In this document: in pieces, positions 8,551 through 18,300 of the stretch
How positions within the stretch are numbered: the stretch's first letter is position 1
How the letters are laid out: every line of letters starts with the position of its first letter
From: Schaalia canis
GTDB taxonomy: Bacteria > Actinomycetota > Actinomycetes > Actinomycetales > Actinomycetaceae
DNA length: 64,000 nucleotides
Assembly (NCBI RefSeq): GCF_003858455.1
Contig: NZ_RQZF01000005.1
Span: forward strand, 1 to 64,000
Direction of reading: 5' to 3'
The notes under the pieces: generated by a model
Told to the model about the DNA's origin: nothing
The model's database searches: none
The model's input: the letters and a program-made list of their open reading frames with translations, nothing else
Program-made: the position numbers and the translations under genes

Positions 8551-9300
8551 ATGGCTGAAAATAATGGACGTCGTCGTTCCTACCAGCGTGGCCCGGTGGT
8601 TTTGCGTGGCGCGCAGATCCCGAAGGAAACATCTGATGAGCGCCTGCTTCGTGTTGGGCAGGGGGCCGACTGGCTCCATGAGGACCCCTGGCGTGTTCTG
8701 CGCATCCAATCGGAGTTCGTTGAAGGCTTTGGTGCGCTCGCGGAGATTGGCCCTGCGATTTCTGTCTTTGGCTCTGCCCGTACCAAGGAGGATCATCCAT
8801 ACTGGCAGCTTGGCTACGAGATTGCTCAGCGTCTTGTTGAGGCCGATTATGCGGTGATCACTGGAGGTGGCCCAGGTGCTATGGAGGCTGCCAATAAAGG
8901 TGCCTGGGACGCTGGGGGCACCTCGGTTGGTCTGGGTATTGAGCTTCCCCAAGAGCAGGGGATGAATCAGTGGGTGAATGTGGGTATTAACTTCCGCTAT
9001 TTCTTTGCCCGCAAGACGATGTTCGTTAAGTATTCCAGCGGGTTTATTGTCTTGCCTGGCGGTTTTGGCACCCTTGATGAACTCTTCGAGGCGTTGACCT
9101 TGGTGCAGACGCGAAAGATTCGTTCCTTCCCAATCGTGTTAGTGGGTAGTAAGTATTGGTCGGGCCTGGCAGAGTGGCTCAAGGAGAGCCTGTTGGAGCA
9201 GGGGATGATTTCTCCAGGAGATAATGATTTATTTCAGGTGGTTGACGATCCTGCAGAGGCTGTACGGATTGTTACGGTGCAGAACTCAGCATCTCGGTGA
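8551..9300 (+). CDS. LOG-family Rossmann-fold protein (TIGR00730)
   Basis: A 249-residue protein of the lysine-decarboxylase-like/LOG family. It has the nucleotide-binding PGGFGTLDE at residues 169-177, GGGPGAMEAAN around 105-115 and FFARKTMF (Arg154, Lys155), the residues that in characterised LOG enzymes bind nucleoside 5'-monophosphates and catalyse phosphoribohydrolase cleavage. The likely reaction is release of a base from a nucleoside monophosphate; older 'lysine decarboxylase' labels are wrong for this family. It follows dapE after 158 bases that contain a possible promoter (TATCGT near 8503). Confidence 0.88.
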   Translation: MAENNGRRRSYQRGPVVLRGAQIPKETSDERLLRVGQGADWLHEDPWRVLRIQSEFVEGFGALAEIGPAISVFGSARTKEDHPYWQLGYEIAQRLVEADYAVITGGGPGAMEAANKGAWDAGGTSVGLGIELPQEQGMNQWVNVGINFRYFFARKTMFVKYSSGFIVLPGGFGTLDELFEALTLVQTRKIRSFPIVLVGSKYWSGLAEWLKESLLEQGMISPGDNDLFQVVDDPAEAVRIVTVQNSASR

Positions 9301-9442
9301 GAATCTGAGGTCTGATTCCCTGCGCAAATGGGCCAATATTGAGTAAAATGAGGCTGATGTGTGCTGCGCGATGATGGCGTAGTGAGCTGCAAAGCGATCC
9401 TGGCGATGCGGCAGGCGAACAAACAGTGAGGAGCCGAAAACC

Positions 9443-9607
9443 ATGGCAGCAATGAAGCCGAGGACTGGCGACGGACCCCTGGAAGCAACGAAAGAAGGAC
9501 GCGGCATTGTCATGCGCATCCCCAGTGAAGGCGGTGGCCGCTTGGTCATTGAGCTGACGCCGGAGGAGGCATCAGAACTGGCCAAGGTTCTTGCCGAGGC
9601 AGTCTAA
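9443..9607 (+). CDS. DUF3117 family small protein
   Basis: A 54-residue protein starting MAAMKPRTGDGPLEAT and ending LAKVLAEAV. This sequence is the strongly conserved DUF3117 family found across actinobacteria, of unknown function. The ATG follows GTGAGGAG by nine bases, and TAAAAT at 9344-9349 may be the -10 element. The conserved Gly-rich SEGGGR turn followed by LTPEEA suggests a small beta-hairpin plus helix fold. A strong terminator follows directly. Confidence 0.93.
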   Translation: MAAMKPRTGDGPLEATKEGRGIVMRIPSEGGGRLVIELTPEEASELAKVLAEAV

Positions 9608-9624
9608 GATTCTTCTCAGTTTCG

Positions 9625-9659
9625 AAGCTCCCCTCACGCCCCGGGCGTGAGGGGAGCTT
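9625..9659 (+). terminator. Hairpin terminator after the DUF3117 gene
   Basis: The arms AAGCTCCCCTCACGC and GCGTGAGGGGAGCTT form a perfect stem of at least 15 bp with a tiny CCGGG-type loop, 18 bases after the stop codon. Only a weak U run follows. Confidence 0.8.
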
Positions 9660-9969
9660 GATTATGTGGGCTGTGGTGGGATGTGGGCACGCTCGATGAA
9701 CGGAGTTAGGGGAGAAATAAGTAAATCGCTTAGAGCTGATATATTTTAAAGACTGTTTAAGCCGTTTCTATATCGGATGTCAAAAAACGGCATGCATATC
9801 CGATGGGAAAGTGCGTCAAAATGCAATGTGATTCTTATTTCATTAAGAGGTATGTCAGGATATGGAAAAGATAGATCTAGACGGGGAGGAAACGCTACAG
9901 TCTTACCTGAAATAGCGATGCTCACTAAACTTTCAGGTGGGCAATGCACTCACCGATAGGAGTCAAACC
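9660..9969 (+). other. AT-richer intergenic region with a hairpin before the DUF5684-like gene
   Basis: No gene is supported here. The stretch is clearly richer in A/T than its surroundings. It contains a 7-bp inverted repeat (ATCGGAT at 9772-9778, ATCCGAT at 9798-9804) and an 8-bp perfect inverted repeat (ACCTGAAA at 9905-9912, TTTCAGGT at 9931-9938) that ends 31 bases before the next start codon. It probably forms a promoter and long 5' leader. Confidence 0.4.
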
Positions 9970-10347
9970 GTGGAATATCAAGATCCCAACGCCCTTGTTG
10001 CCCTCTACACCTCTGTTCCCTTCCTGTCAGCCTCGCTGGTTATCTCGGTCATTTCAATCGTGGCCATGTGGAAGATCTTCGAGAAGGCGGGCGAGCCGGG
10101 TTGGGCCGCCATCATCCCGTTCTACAACGCCTACACTCTGACCAAGATCGCCGTCGGTAACGGCTGGCTGTTCCTGCTCGCTCTCGTCCCCCTCGTCAAC
10201 TTCTTCTTCGCGATCTGGCTGATGGTGAAGCTTGCCGCTGCTTTCGGTAAGAGCATTGCCTTCGCTATTGGCCTGATTTTCCTTGGCCCCATTTTCATGC
10301 TGATCCTCGGCTTTGGCGACGCAAAGTACCAGGGCGTCCAGGCCTAA
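9970..10347 (+). CDS. Small multi-pass membrane protein, DUF5684-like
   Basis: A 125-residue integral membrane protein. GTG at 9970 is preferred to upstream codons because TAGGAG lies eight bases before it. Three to four hydrophobic segments are visible: about residues 15-35, 60-80 and 90-115, with the conserved block EKAGEPGWAAIIPFYN between the first two. That block is typical of the DUF5684 family, whose function is unknown. It stands alone between two hairpins, so it is probably monocistronic. Confidence 0.8.
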   Translation: MEYQDPNALVALYTSVPFLSASLVISVISIVAMWKIFEKAGEPGWAAIIPFYNAYTLTKIAVGNGWLFLLALVPLVNFFFAIWLMVKLAAAFGKSIAFAIGLIFLGPIFMLILGFGDAKYQGVQA

Positions 10348-10388
10348 GGTGCCATTGAAAATCTGAATCTCAGATTCTTTTCAACACC

Positions 10389-10427
10389 GGTGTGGGGGTC
10401 GAGTGCATAGCACTCGACCCCCACACC
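10389..10427 (+). terminator. Strong terminator after the DUF5684-like gene
   Basis: A perfect 18-bp stem (10389-10406 with 10410-10427) with the three-base loop ATA is followed by GCTTTATATTT. A smaller hairpin (AATCTGA/TCAGATT, 10360-10376) followed by CTTTT lies just upstream and may help. The structure also separates the convergent O-methyltransferase gene. Confidence 0.9.
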
Positions 10428-10499
10428 GCTTTATATTTCACCGCCAGAAAACGGCCCTCTACATGGCTCGGATCAGAAAAGTAGTTCTGGCAACAGGCT

Positions 10500-11129
10500 C
10501 TAACGTCGTACTGCCACAGCCAGGCCGTCACCTACGGGGAGTAGGGCTGGGACAAAGTCCTCCGACTGTGCAAGGAAACGACCGATCTCACGCATTACCA
10601 CCGTGTCGGCGTCGCGGCGGGCCGGGTCAGCGACCTGATCGTGCCACAGCGCCCGCACGACGACAACACTTCCGCCGGGTCGCAGGACGCGCACGGCATG
10701 GTCAAGGTAGGCGGGAGCTTCGGAAACATCTGCGTCGATGACCACCATGTCGTAACCACCCGCCGCCATTCGTGGCAGTACATCCAGTGCGCGCCCCGAG
10801 ATGAGGCGGGTACGTTGCGAGGAAACACCCGCAGACTGGAAGGCTCGGCGCGCGTACTTGTGGAACTCTGGTTCGTGATCGATGGTGGTCAGGACGCCAT
10901 CGGATGCCATACCGTCGAGCAGCCACAGGCCAGAGACGCCTGCACCGGTGCCGATTTCCAGGACGGCGCGGGCTCCAGCAACGGCGGCCAACATGCGTAA
11001 GGCGGCACCAACACCGGGTGAGACGGGCGCAGCGCCGAGGTCAACCGCAGCTTCACGCGCCTGAGTGATGATCTCTCCTTCAGAGATGTACTCTTCGACG
11101 TATTGCCAGGTCTGTGCTTTCTCAGACAT
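10500..11129 (-). CDS. O-methyltransferase (Methyltransf_3 type)
   Basis: A 209-residue SAM-dependent class I methyltransferase of the catechol/caffeoyl-CoA O-methyltransferase family. The SAM-binding motif VLEIGTGAGVSG is at about residues 56-67, the acidic residues TTIDHEPE at about 81-88, and the metal/product loop MVVIDADVSEAPAYL at about 128-142. The substrate cannot be read from the sequence. In many actinobacteria a gene of this type lies near sigE and mrp. The ATG at 11129 has GGAGGGTTC in front. Confidence 0.88.
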   Translation of the reverse strand: MSEKAQTWQYVEEYISEGEIITQAREAAVDLGAAPVSPGVGAALRMLAAVAGARAVLEIGTGAGVSGLWLLDGMASDGVLTTIDHEPEFHKYARRAFQSAGVSSQRTRLISGRALDVLPRMAAGGYDMVVIDADVSEAPAYLDHAVRVLRPGGSVVVVRALWHDQVADPARRDADTVVMREIGRFLAQSEDFVPALLPVGDGLAVAVRR

Positions 11130-11195
11130 GAACCCTCCACGGATGTCGATAGTGGTTTGGAATCCTACAGTTAAGCCTAGTGTGGCTCAGACACT

Positions 11196-12320
11196 CTAGT
11201 TATTGATGGGAGAAACACCTAGGGGGCGTCCAGCCAACCCTCGGGTGTGCTCGCCCAATCGGGCTGCGAGAGCCTGAAGAGCCTCCGCAGCGGGGCCCTC
11301 GGCCAGAGCAACAGGTGCGCCCACATCTCCGCCTTCACGCAGGGCGATATCAAGCGGAATCTGACCCAGCAGATCTACAGCGTATCCAAGCTGCGCGGTA
11401 AGGCGCGCAGAGACGGACTCGCCGCCGCCAGCACCGAAGATCTCCAGGCGAGTGCCATCAGGCTGAGGCAAGAAAGACATGTTTTCGACAACACCGATGA
11501 CGCGTTGCTGGGTTTGAGTTGCGATGGAACCAGCTCGCTCAGCAACCTCTGCGGCAGCAATCTGAGGCGTCGTGACGACAAGAATCTCTGAGTTTGGCAG
11601 TAGCTGAGCAATAGAGATCGCAACATCACCGGTGCCCGGTGGCATATCAATCAGTAGTACATCCAGGTCACCCCAGAAGACATCAGCGAGGAACTGCTGA
11701 AGTGCACGGTGCAGCATCGGGCCGCGCCAGATCACAGCCTGGCCGTCGGCAACGAACATGCCGATTGACACAACCTTGACACCACCTGCACCAACGGGAG
11801 GGATAATCATGCCGTCGATGACTTGCGGATCAGTGGTGACTCCCAACATGCGAGGAATCGAAAAGCCGTAAATATCGGCATCCATCACGCCGACCTTCAG
11901 GCCACGCTTAGCAAGGGCCGCCGCAAGGTTAGCTGTCATTGAAGACTTGCCGACACCTCCCTTACCGGAGGTCACAGCAATGACGCGGGTCAAAGAACCG
12001 GGCTGATTGAAGGGAATTTCACGTTCTGGGCGGCCACCGTTAAGTTTCTCGCGCAGGGCCTTCTTCTGCTCGTCGGTCATGGCCCCCATGTCGACGATCA
12101 CCTTTTCCACGCCCTCAACAGCGCCGACAGCGGCCTCAACATCTGCCGTAATTGTATTGCGCATCGGGCAGCCAGCGGTGGTCAGCAGGATCATCACCCG
12201 CACAGTGGAGCCGTCAATTTCAACGGAATCGACCATATTCAGGTCAATAATGGGACGGCGGATTTCAGGGTCATTGACGGTCGCCAGGGCAGCCATCACC
12301 AGTTCTTCAGAGACAGACAT
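11196..12320 (-). CDS. mrp: Mrp/ApbC-family Fe-S carrier ATPase
   Basis: A 374-residue P-loop ATPase. An N-terminal MIP18/DUF59 domain (about residues 5-80, with TTAGCPM at 47-53) is followed by the deviant Walker A SGKGGVGKSSM (118-128). In this family the dimer binds and transfers [4Fe-4S] clusters to apoproteins. The CxxC pair usually found after the conserved ENMSF is replaced by PQPD, as I recall for mycobacterial Mrp. Its promoter lies inside the end of the preceding DUF1003 region: TAGACT is six bases before the ATG, giving a probable leaderless mRNA. Confidence 0.9.
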   Translation of the reverse strand: MSVSEELVMAALATVNDPEIRRPIIDLNMVDSVEIDGSTVRVMILLTTAGCPMRNTITADVEAAVGAVEGVEKVIVDMGAMTDEQKKALREKLNGGRPEREIPFNQPGSLTRVIAVTSGKGGVGKSSMTANLAAALAKRGLKVGVMDADIYGFSIPRMLGVTTDPQVIDGMIIPPVGAGGVKVVSIGMFVADGQAVIWRGPMLHRALQQFLADVFWGDLDVLLIDMPPGTGDVAISIAQLLPNSEILVVTTPQIAAAEVAERAGSIATQTQQRVIGVVENMSFLPQPDGTRLEIFGAGGGESVSARLTAQLGYAVDLLGQIPLDIALREGGDVGAPVALAEGPAAEALQALAARLGEHTRGLAGRPLGVSPINN

Positions 12321-12326
12321 GCCTCT

Positions 12327-12332
12327 AGTCTA
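12327..12332 (-). promoter_or_regulatory. -10 element of a leaderless promoter (mrp)
   Basis: TAGACT on the minus strand is followed by six bases (AGAGGC) and the ATG at 12320. Confidence 0.5.
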
Positions 12333-12342
12333 CGCGGTGGGG

Positions 12343-12954
12343 TCAGTGCTGCTCTTCCGACGTAGGTGTGACCTCACGCGGCTCGTCCGCGTGAATGTCA
12401 TGCGCGTCAGCATCACTGGCATCATCGGCACGGCGCTCCTCCTCGCGCCGTTCTTCCTCTTCTCGTCGATCCTCTTCAAACTCTTCGCGGAGATCTTCCA
12501 AGACAGCACGAAGCTCTGAGCGGACAAAATCACGCGTCGCAACATCTTGCAAAGCAAGGCGCAGACCTGCGATTTCACGCGTGAGGTACTCGGTATCCAT
12601 GAGGTTGCGTTCGGCGCGCTGACGGTCCTGCTCAGCTTGCACGCGGTCGCGGTCGTCTTGACGGTTTTGAGCCAAGAGAATCAGCGGGGCAGCATAGGAA
12701 GCCTGCAACGACAGCATGAGCGTCAACGCCGTGAAGCCCAGATCTGCCCGGTCGAATTGTAGGTGAGCGGGTGCAAGAGTGTTCCACGCAAGCCAGAAGC
12801 CAACGAAGGCCGAAAGGTAGACGAGGAACTGCGGCGTGCCTGAGAAACGAGCGATACGTTCGGCGCTACGGCCAAGGCGTTCGGATTCAAAGTTGATCCG
12901 CGGCAGGCGGAAACGGCTGGCGCGTTCAATCGGGGTATCAAGAGCGTCAGCCAT
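12343..12954 (-). CDS. DUF1003 membrane protein
   Basis: A 203-residue membrane protein with the DUF1003 core: RIARFSGTPQFLVYLSAFVG, then WLAWNT, then a second hydrophobic segment LTLMLSLQASYAAPLILLAQNRQ, giving two transmembrane helices at about residues 40-65 and 75-100. The C-terminal half is a long charged helix (Glu/Arg-rich, about 110-175), probably coiled coil. The ATG at 12954 has AAGGAG five bases upstream and overlaps the stop of the MgtE_N/CBS gene by eight bases, indicating coupled translation. The two families are frequent neighbours in actinobacteria, suggesting a joint role in ion homeostasis. Confidence 0.88.
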   Translation of the reverse strand: MADALDTPIERASRFRLPRINFESERLGRSAERIARFSGTPQFLVYLSAFVGFWLAWNTLAPAHLQFDRADLGFTALTLMLSLQASYAAPLILLAQNRQDDRDRVQAEQDRQRAERNLMDTEYLTREIAGLRLALQDVATRDFVRSELRAVLEDLREEFEEDRREEEERREEERRADDASDADAHDIHADEPREVTPTSEEQH

Positions 12955-14251
12955 CAATGCTCCTTGCCATTAGTCGGTCGGTGACCTCGTCATCGTAGTC
13001 GCGCCAGTCCTCGGGCAACAGTTCGTCCAAGACGTCGTCAACGGAAACTGCGCCCAAGAGGTGCCCGTCCTCGTCTGTGACAGGAAGGACTGTCAAATTG
13101 TAGGTGGCGAGCAGGCGGGTGACGGTGGCAACGTGAACCGAGGGTGGTACCGCCTCAATGTCACTGTCCACGATGGTTCCCAGTTGGGTTTGGGGAGGTT
13201 CACGTAGTGCCCGCTGAATGTGCACCATCCCCAGGTAGCGGCCGGTGGGTGTTTCCATGGGGGGACGCACAATGCAGGCGATGGTGGCCAGGGAAGCGGG
13301 GAGGTCCTCCCTGCGGACGGCTGCGAGCATTTGAGCAACAGTGTCGTCTGGGCCGAGAATGACAGGCTCGGTGGTCATGAGGGCGCCGGCTGTGGATTTT
13401 TCGTAGGTGAGGAGTCGTCGCACGTCCTCGGCCTCTTCGGGTTCCATGAGGGCAAGGAGGGATTGGGCTTGCTCCACGGGGAGCTCACCGACGAGGTCGG
13501 CCGCATCGTCAGGCTGCATGACGTCGAGAACATCTGCGGCGCGGGTAGCGTCAAGACGAGAAACGATCGACACTCGGTCGTCATCGCCAAGTTCTTCAAG
13601 GACGTCGGCGAGGCGATCGTCGGGAAGGGCTTTTGCGACGGCGAGCTGACGGTCCTCGGGGAGGTCGTGGATAAGATCGGCAAGGTCAGCAGGCTTCATT
13701 GCCTCAGTCTGGAGGATCAGCGTACTGGCTCCCTGGGTGACGTCTACGGTGAGTAGGCCGCTGACTGCACTAACGTCAACAGTGAGTGTTTCGCCTTTGC
13801 GTTGGAATCCTAGGGAGGACAGGCGTACACGCTGGACGTGTAGTTTGGACAGAACCCAGTCGCGAGGACGGCGCTGCTCCATAGCAACGTCAATAACGGT
13901 GGCTTCGCCGGAGCCGTCGTTCATGGTGACGACTCGGTCGAAGAGCTGTGAGAGCACGAGGGTTTCGAGTGGGCGCTGTGTGAAACGGCGCATATTGAGC
14001 AGGCCGGTGGTGATGACGGCCCCGGATTTAATGGCGGTGACACGACCAAGGGGTAAGAAGACGCGGCGTCGCGGGCCGACTTCGACAACAAAGCCGATGA
14101 CATTGGCTGCTGCACCTGGGCGGAAGGTCGCGACAACATCATGGATCTTTCCCACCTTTTCGCCAAGGGGGTCAAAGACGCCTGTTCCTGCTAGACGCGC
14201 GATAAAGACGCGGCGGCCGCTGGTTCCTACATTCATCGGTGCATTAGTCAC
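12947..14251 (-). CDS. MgtE N-terminal/CBS domain protein with PRC barrel
   Basis: A 434-residue soluble protein related to the regulatory half of Mg transporter MgtE. Order: PRC-barrel-like N-terminus (about 10-170), MgtE intracellular N domain with repeated LPDDRLADVLEEL-type helices (about 185-290), and a CBS pair (about 295-425). The transmembrane transport domain of true MgtE is absent, so it is probably a sensor or partner rather than a channel. The start is GTG at 14251, with TAGGCT exactly six bases upstream, consistent with a leaderless transcript. Confidence 0.85.
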   Translation of the reverse strand: MTNAPMNVGTSGRRVFIARLAGTGVFDPLGEKVGKIHDVVATFRPGAAANVIGFVVEVGPRRRVFLPLGRVTAIKSGAVITTGLLNMRRFTQRPLETLVLSQLFDRVVTMNDGSGEATVIDVAMEQRRPRDWVLSKLHVQRVRLSSLGFQRKGETLTVDVSAVSGLLTVDVTQGASTLILQTEAMKPADLADLIHDLPEDRQLAVAKALPDDRLADVLEELGDDDRVSIVSRLDATRAADVLDVMQPDDAADLVGELPVEQAQSLLALMEPEEAEDVRRLLTYEKSTAGALMTTEPVILGPDDTVAQMLAAVRREDLPASLATIACIVRPPMETPTGRYLGMVHIQRALREPPQTQLGTIVDSDIEAVPPSVHVATVTRLLATYNLTVLPVTDEDGHLLGAVSVDDVLDELLPEDWRDYDDEVTDRLMARSIDG

Positions 14252-14257
14252 AGGAAC

Positions 14258-14263
14258 AGCCTA
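14258..14263 (-). promoter_or_regulatory. -10 element of a leaderless promoter (MgtE_N/CBS gene)
   Basis: TAGGCT on the minus strand is followed by GTTCCT and the GTG start at 14251. Confidence 0.5.
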
Positions 14264-14329
14264 GGCTGAATAGGATGAATCTGTGTGTTCGGCATACAGG
14301 ACAGCCCATAATCACTTCACAATAGGAAC

Positions 14330-15028
14330 ATGATGTCTGAACGTCACACTACGCGACCGAACCCGCGCCTGCAGGTCCCCATGATGCCTTCGGGGACGGA
14401 AGTTGCCTCGTATGCCAGCTACCTTGAAGCCCAGGCCGCTGTTGATTACCTCTCCGATAGTGGTTTTGATGTCAAGTCCATCACCATTGTCGGCACTGAC
14501 CTGCATCTCGTAGAACGGGTGACGGGACGTTTAACCACGGGGCGCGTGGCTCTGTCGGGTGCTTCCTCAGGCGCGCTGTGGGGTGGCTTCATGGGGCTTA
14601 TGGTGTCTTTCGCCTCATCCAGTGCAAGTGCCTCGCTGTGGGTGTTTGCCGGTATGGGAGGTGGCGCGCTGGCAGGTGTCGTCATGTCGGTGCTGCTGTA
14701 CATGATGACCGGCGGACAGCGTGACTTCACCTCACATTCTCAGGTCGTTGCCTCACGGTATGCGGTTCTCGCGGCAGCCGATGTGGCGAAAGCCTTTGAG
14801 TTGCTTCAAAAGACTCCGGGGAATCAGCGCCGCCCGGCACCTAGGCGGGTGAGGGAAGAAAAGGACGGGCCTACGGAGTATGGTTCTCGTCCTGATGAGA
14901 AGCCGCGTTTTGGTGTGCGCTTGTCTGATTCTTCCGCAGCGGAGTCATCCGACCCCGGCCAGAGTACTGTTGCTCCTGCGGGGGAGTCTGACGAAAGTGA
15001 GAATGAGGCTCCGAATATGAAGGAGTGA
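14330..15028 (+). CDS. General stress protein 17M-like membrane protein
   Basis: A 232-residue protein. The N-terminal part (about residues 20-65, with VASYASYLEAQAAVDYLSD and ITIVGTDLHLVERVTGRL) is the GSP17M-like domain. It is followed by two glycine-rich hydrophobic helices at about 78-100 and 102-126, then a hydrophilic, low-complexity tail rich in Arg, Glu and Ser. The family is annotated from Bacillus stress-induced YflT; its molecular function is unknown. It is divergent from the MgtE_N/CBS gene and ends in its own terminator. Confidence 0.8.
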   Translation: MMSERHTTRPNPRLQVPMMPSGTEVASYASYLEAQAAVDYLSDSGFDVKSITIVGTDLHLVERVTGRLTTGRVALSGASSGALWGGFMGLMVSFASSSASASLWVFAGMGGGALAGVVMSVLLYMMTGGQRDFTSHSQVVASRYAVLAAADVAKAFELLQKTPGNQRRPAPRRVREEKDGPTEYGSRPDEKPRFGVRLSDSSAAESSDPGQSTVAPAGESDESENEAPNMKE

Positions 15029-15055
15029 GATTTCCTGTTAATGGGGGGGAGAAAG

Positions 15056-15096
15056 CGCCCTATTTGTCATCTGAGGTGGCAAATAGGGCGTCTTTT
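15056..15096 (+). terminator. Terminator after the GSP17M-like gene
   Basis: An 11-bp perfect stem, CGCCCTATTTG (15056-15066) with CAAATAGGGCG (15080-15090), is followed by TCTTTTC. Confidence 0.85.
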
Positions 15097-15326
15097 CATG
15101 AAGCATGGCTATTTCATGGAAATTACCTGAAAAAGTCCTGAGATTCTATGTTTTCTCTTCTCAGGAATGTGGAATTTTGAGCTAAAACACTCAGATCGGG
15201 GCCAAGTTTGCTCCCATTTTGATAGCGCAACACATCTCGACGCTCTAGGCTCGAAGACAAATAACATCTTTTAAGGCGATAGCCGCGGACAACGCGCTGA
15301 GCGAAACCGTAGTCGGGAGAATACGC

Positions 15327-18300
15327 ATGAGGAAAGAAACCCTCATTAAGAAGATGGCAAGCCTCACCACCGTTGTCGGGGTGGTGAGCGTCGTCTTTGC
15401 AGCTCTCCTCAACCCTGGACAGTTCAGTGCCAAAGTCGATCTCAACGACGGAGGCGTATGGGTAACGAATGCTCGCCTTGGCCTCGTGGGACACCTCAAC
15501 TACCGCGCCCAAGCGCTCGACTCTGCCATCCGCACCCAAAGCAGCACCTTCGACATCTTCCAAAATGGCGAAGAACTACACCTTTCAGACATAGAAAACT
15601 CCACCCTTTCCCAGATCGACGTCGCCACTGCAACTCTGACCTCATCCAGTGCCTACCCTGGAATGGACGTGCAAGCAGGAGGCCAAGCCCTGGCCATTAC
15701 CGACCAGCGAGGCGGACGAGTATGGCCTCAAAAACTTGAAAAGCACGTACCCTTCGAACCCGAAGAGATCGCCCCTGCCATCACCGACATGCCCTCACCC
15801 AACGTCGTGGTCGGTGTAGACGGCACCATCCACGTCGCCTCCGTACAAGCCCGGCGAATCATCTCCCTTCCAGCAGGAGCAGGAGCTGACAAAGCCGTCA
15901 CCCGTGAACTTCCCGAACTCCCCACCGACGCACAGCTTTCCCTCACCGCGGTAGGCAGCGAACCTGTTGCCTTTGACCGCCGCGCTCATACCATCTACCT
16001 GCCCAACGGCACCTCCCAACCCCTGCAGGGCTCAACCTTCCTTCTCCAAGAACCAGGCGTCGCTTCACCTAACGTCCTCCTCGCCACCGATGTTGACCTC
16101 GTAAAAGTTCCCCTTAGTGGCGGAGACGCTCAGCATTCGGTGGCCCACCAAGCCTCGGGCGCTCCCGTTAAGCCCGTCTTTCACCAAGGATGCGCCTACG
16201 GAGCATGGACAGGTACCGGCACTTTCACCCGCGACTGCGAAAAAGACAAAGACGACACTCAACTCAGCGTCGAAACTCTCCAGCGCGCAAAAAACACGCG
16301 CTTCCGCACCAACCGCGACGTCATCGTCCTCAACGACACCAGTAGCGGATCACTGTGGCTCCCCGACCACAACATGCTCCTCATCGAGAACTGGGACGAG
16401 GTCCACTCTCAGATCGAAAGCGACACAGAATCAGAAGAAGACTCCGTCGACGACACCAAAGAAACAATCCTGCCCGAACGCACCGAGGAAAACACTCCCC
16501 CCATCGCCGTTGACGACGAATTCGGTGTGCGCCACGGCCGCACAAATATTCTCCCCGTCATCCTCAACGATTCCGATTCCGACGGAGACTTCCTCACCGC
16601 TGAACCCCTCACTCAACCCGCCGGAGCAGAAGTATCAATTGCCCGCCACGGCGCTGCACTTCAAGTCCGCCTTGACGATGACACCACTGGTGCCCTCAGC
16701 TTCGACTATCAAGTCAGCGACGGGCGCGGAGGCATCGCACAAGCGAAAGTCACGCTCACCGTACGAAAGCCAGAAGAAAACCGCGCTCCCGTACAAGCCA
16801 TCGTGCCGCGCATCGGCGTTGGCCTGAAGAGCACTACAGCCTTTAACAGCCTTGCCAACTGGTACGACCCCGATGGTGACCCCTTCTACCTTGAACGAGT
16901 CTCCGCACCCGAAGGCCTCAACGTCCGCCAGCGAGAGACAGGCACCATTGATGTTCTCGAAAATGGGCACGGGCCAGGCACAGCAAGCATCGGTCTGGGC
17001 GTCTCAGACGGACGAGACGTTGGGAACGGCGAAATCCTTGTCGACATCACCGGCGTTGAAAATGTTGCCCCCGTGGCCAACGTTGACCACCTCATCGTGC
17101 GCCAAGGAAATAGCACCGTCGGACGTATTCTCGACAATGACACTGACGCCAACGGCGACCTTCTTCGCATCGCCCAAGTCAGCCCACCACCAGCAGGGAT
17201 CGGGCTCGCCTGGGATGGTACCGAAGGAACCATCACCGTAGAAGGACGCGAGGTTGGCACCTACTACCTGACCTACCTCGTCAGCGACGGGCCAAGCACC
17301 GCAGCAGGCATCGTTCGCGTCGACGTCATTGACGGAAACTCTGATCTGCGTATCACCGCCGAGGACGATTTCGGCGTCCTCCCTACAGGCGGGCACGTCC
17401 TCATTGACCTCCTTGCCAATGACTCCGACCCCTCCGGAGGAATCCTCACCGTCCAGCAGCTTGACGTGCCTCCCTCCTCGCCGCTCATGGTTGCCCTCAC
17501 GAACCACCAAATTGTGCGCGTCTCAGCTCCTTCAGGGCTCCACTCGCCCCAGACCTTCAACTACACCGTGTCTAATGGTGTTTCCTCAGAGTCCGCAACA
17601 GTGACCATCATCCCCAGCAACGTCGACAACTCACAGTTAGGGCCAGAACTCACCCCCGATCGACTCACCGTTCGCGTTGGTGACGTCGGAAGCGTTGCCG
17701 TCTTGGACAATGACCGTTCCCCTAGCGGCCTTAAACTCACCGTCAGCCACGCCCTGGAGCACAATATCGCCCCAGAAATTGCCACGGTATTCACCTCCAA
17801 CAATGTCATTCGCGTGCGCGGAGGAAACACGCCCGGCAGTGGCGAGATCTACTACAAAGTCACTGACAGTTACGGAAAAACAGCGACCTCCGTCGTACAT
17901 CTGACGGTCATCGGAGCCGACCAGGGCGACAACACCGCCCCCAAACCTCAAGATATCGTCGCCCGAACCCTCGCAGGAAATGAAATCCTCATCAATGTTC
18001 CTTTGGATGGGATCGATCCCGAAGGTGATTCTGTCACCCTGGTTGGCTTGGGCACAGCCCCGCGCCTAGGCACAGTCGCCGTTGAAGGTACGTCCTTCCG
18101 ATACCGCGCAGGAGAAGGCACATCAGGAACTGACAGCTTCACTTACATCGTTGAAGACCGCCTCGGACTCAGCGCAACCGGACGCATCCACGTCGGCATT
18201 GCAGCGCGACCATCAACCAACCTCAAACCTGTTGCCGCCCCCGACCTTGTACGCGTCCGCCCCGGAGCCCGCGTGGCCGTTGACGTCCTACGCAACGACA

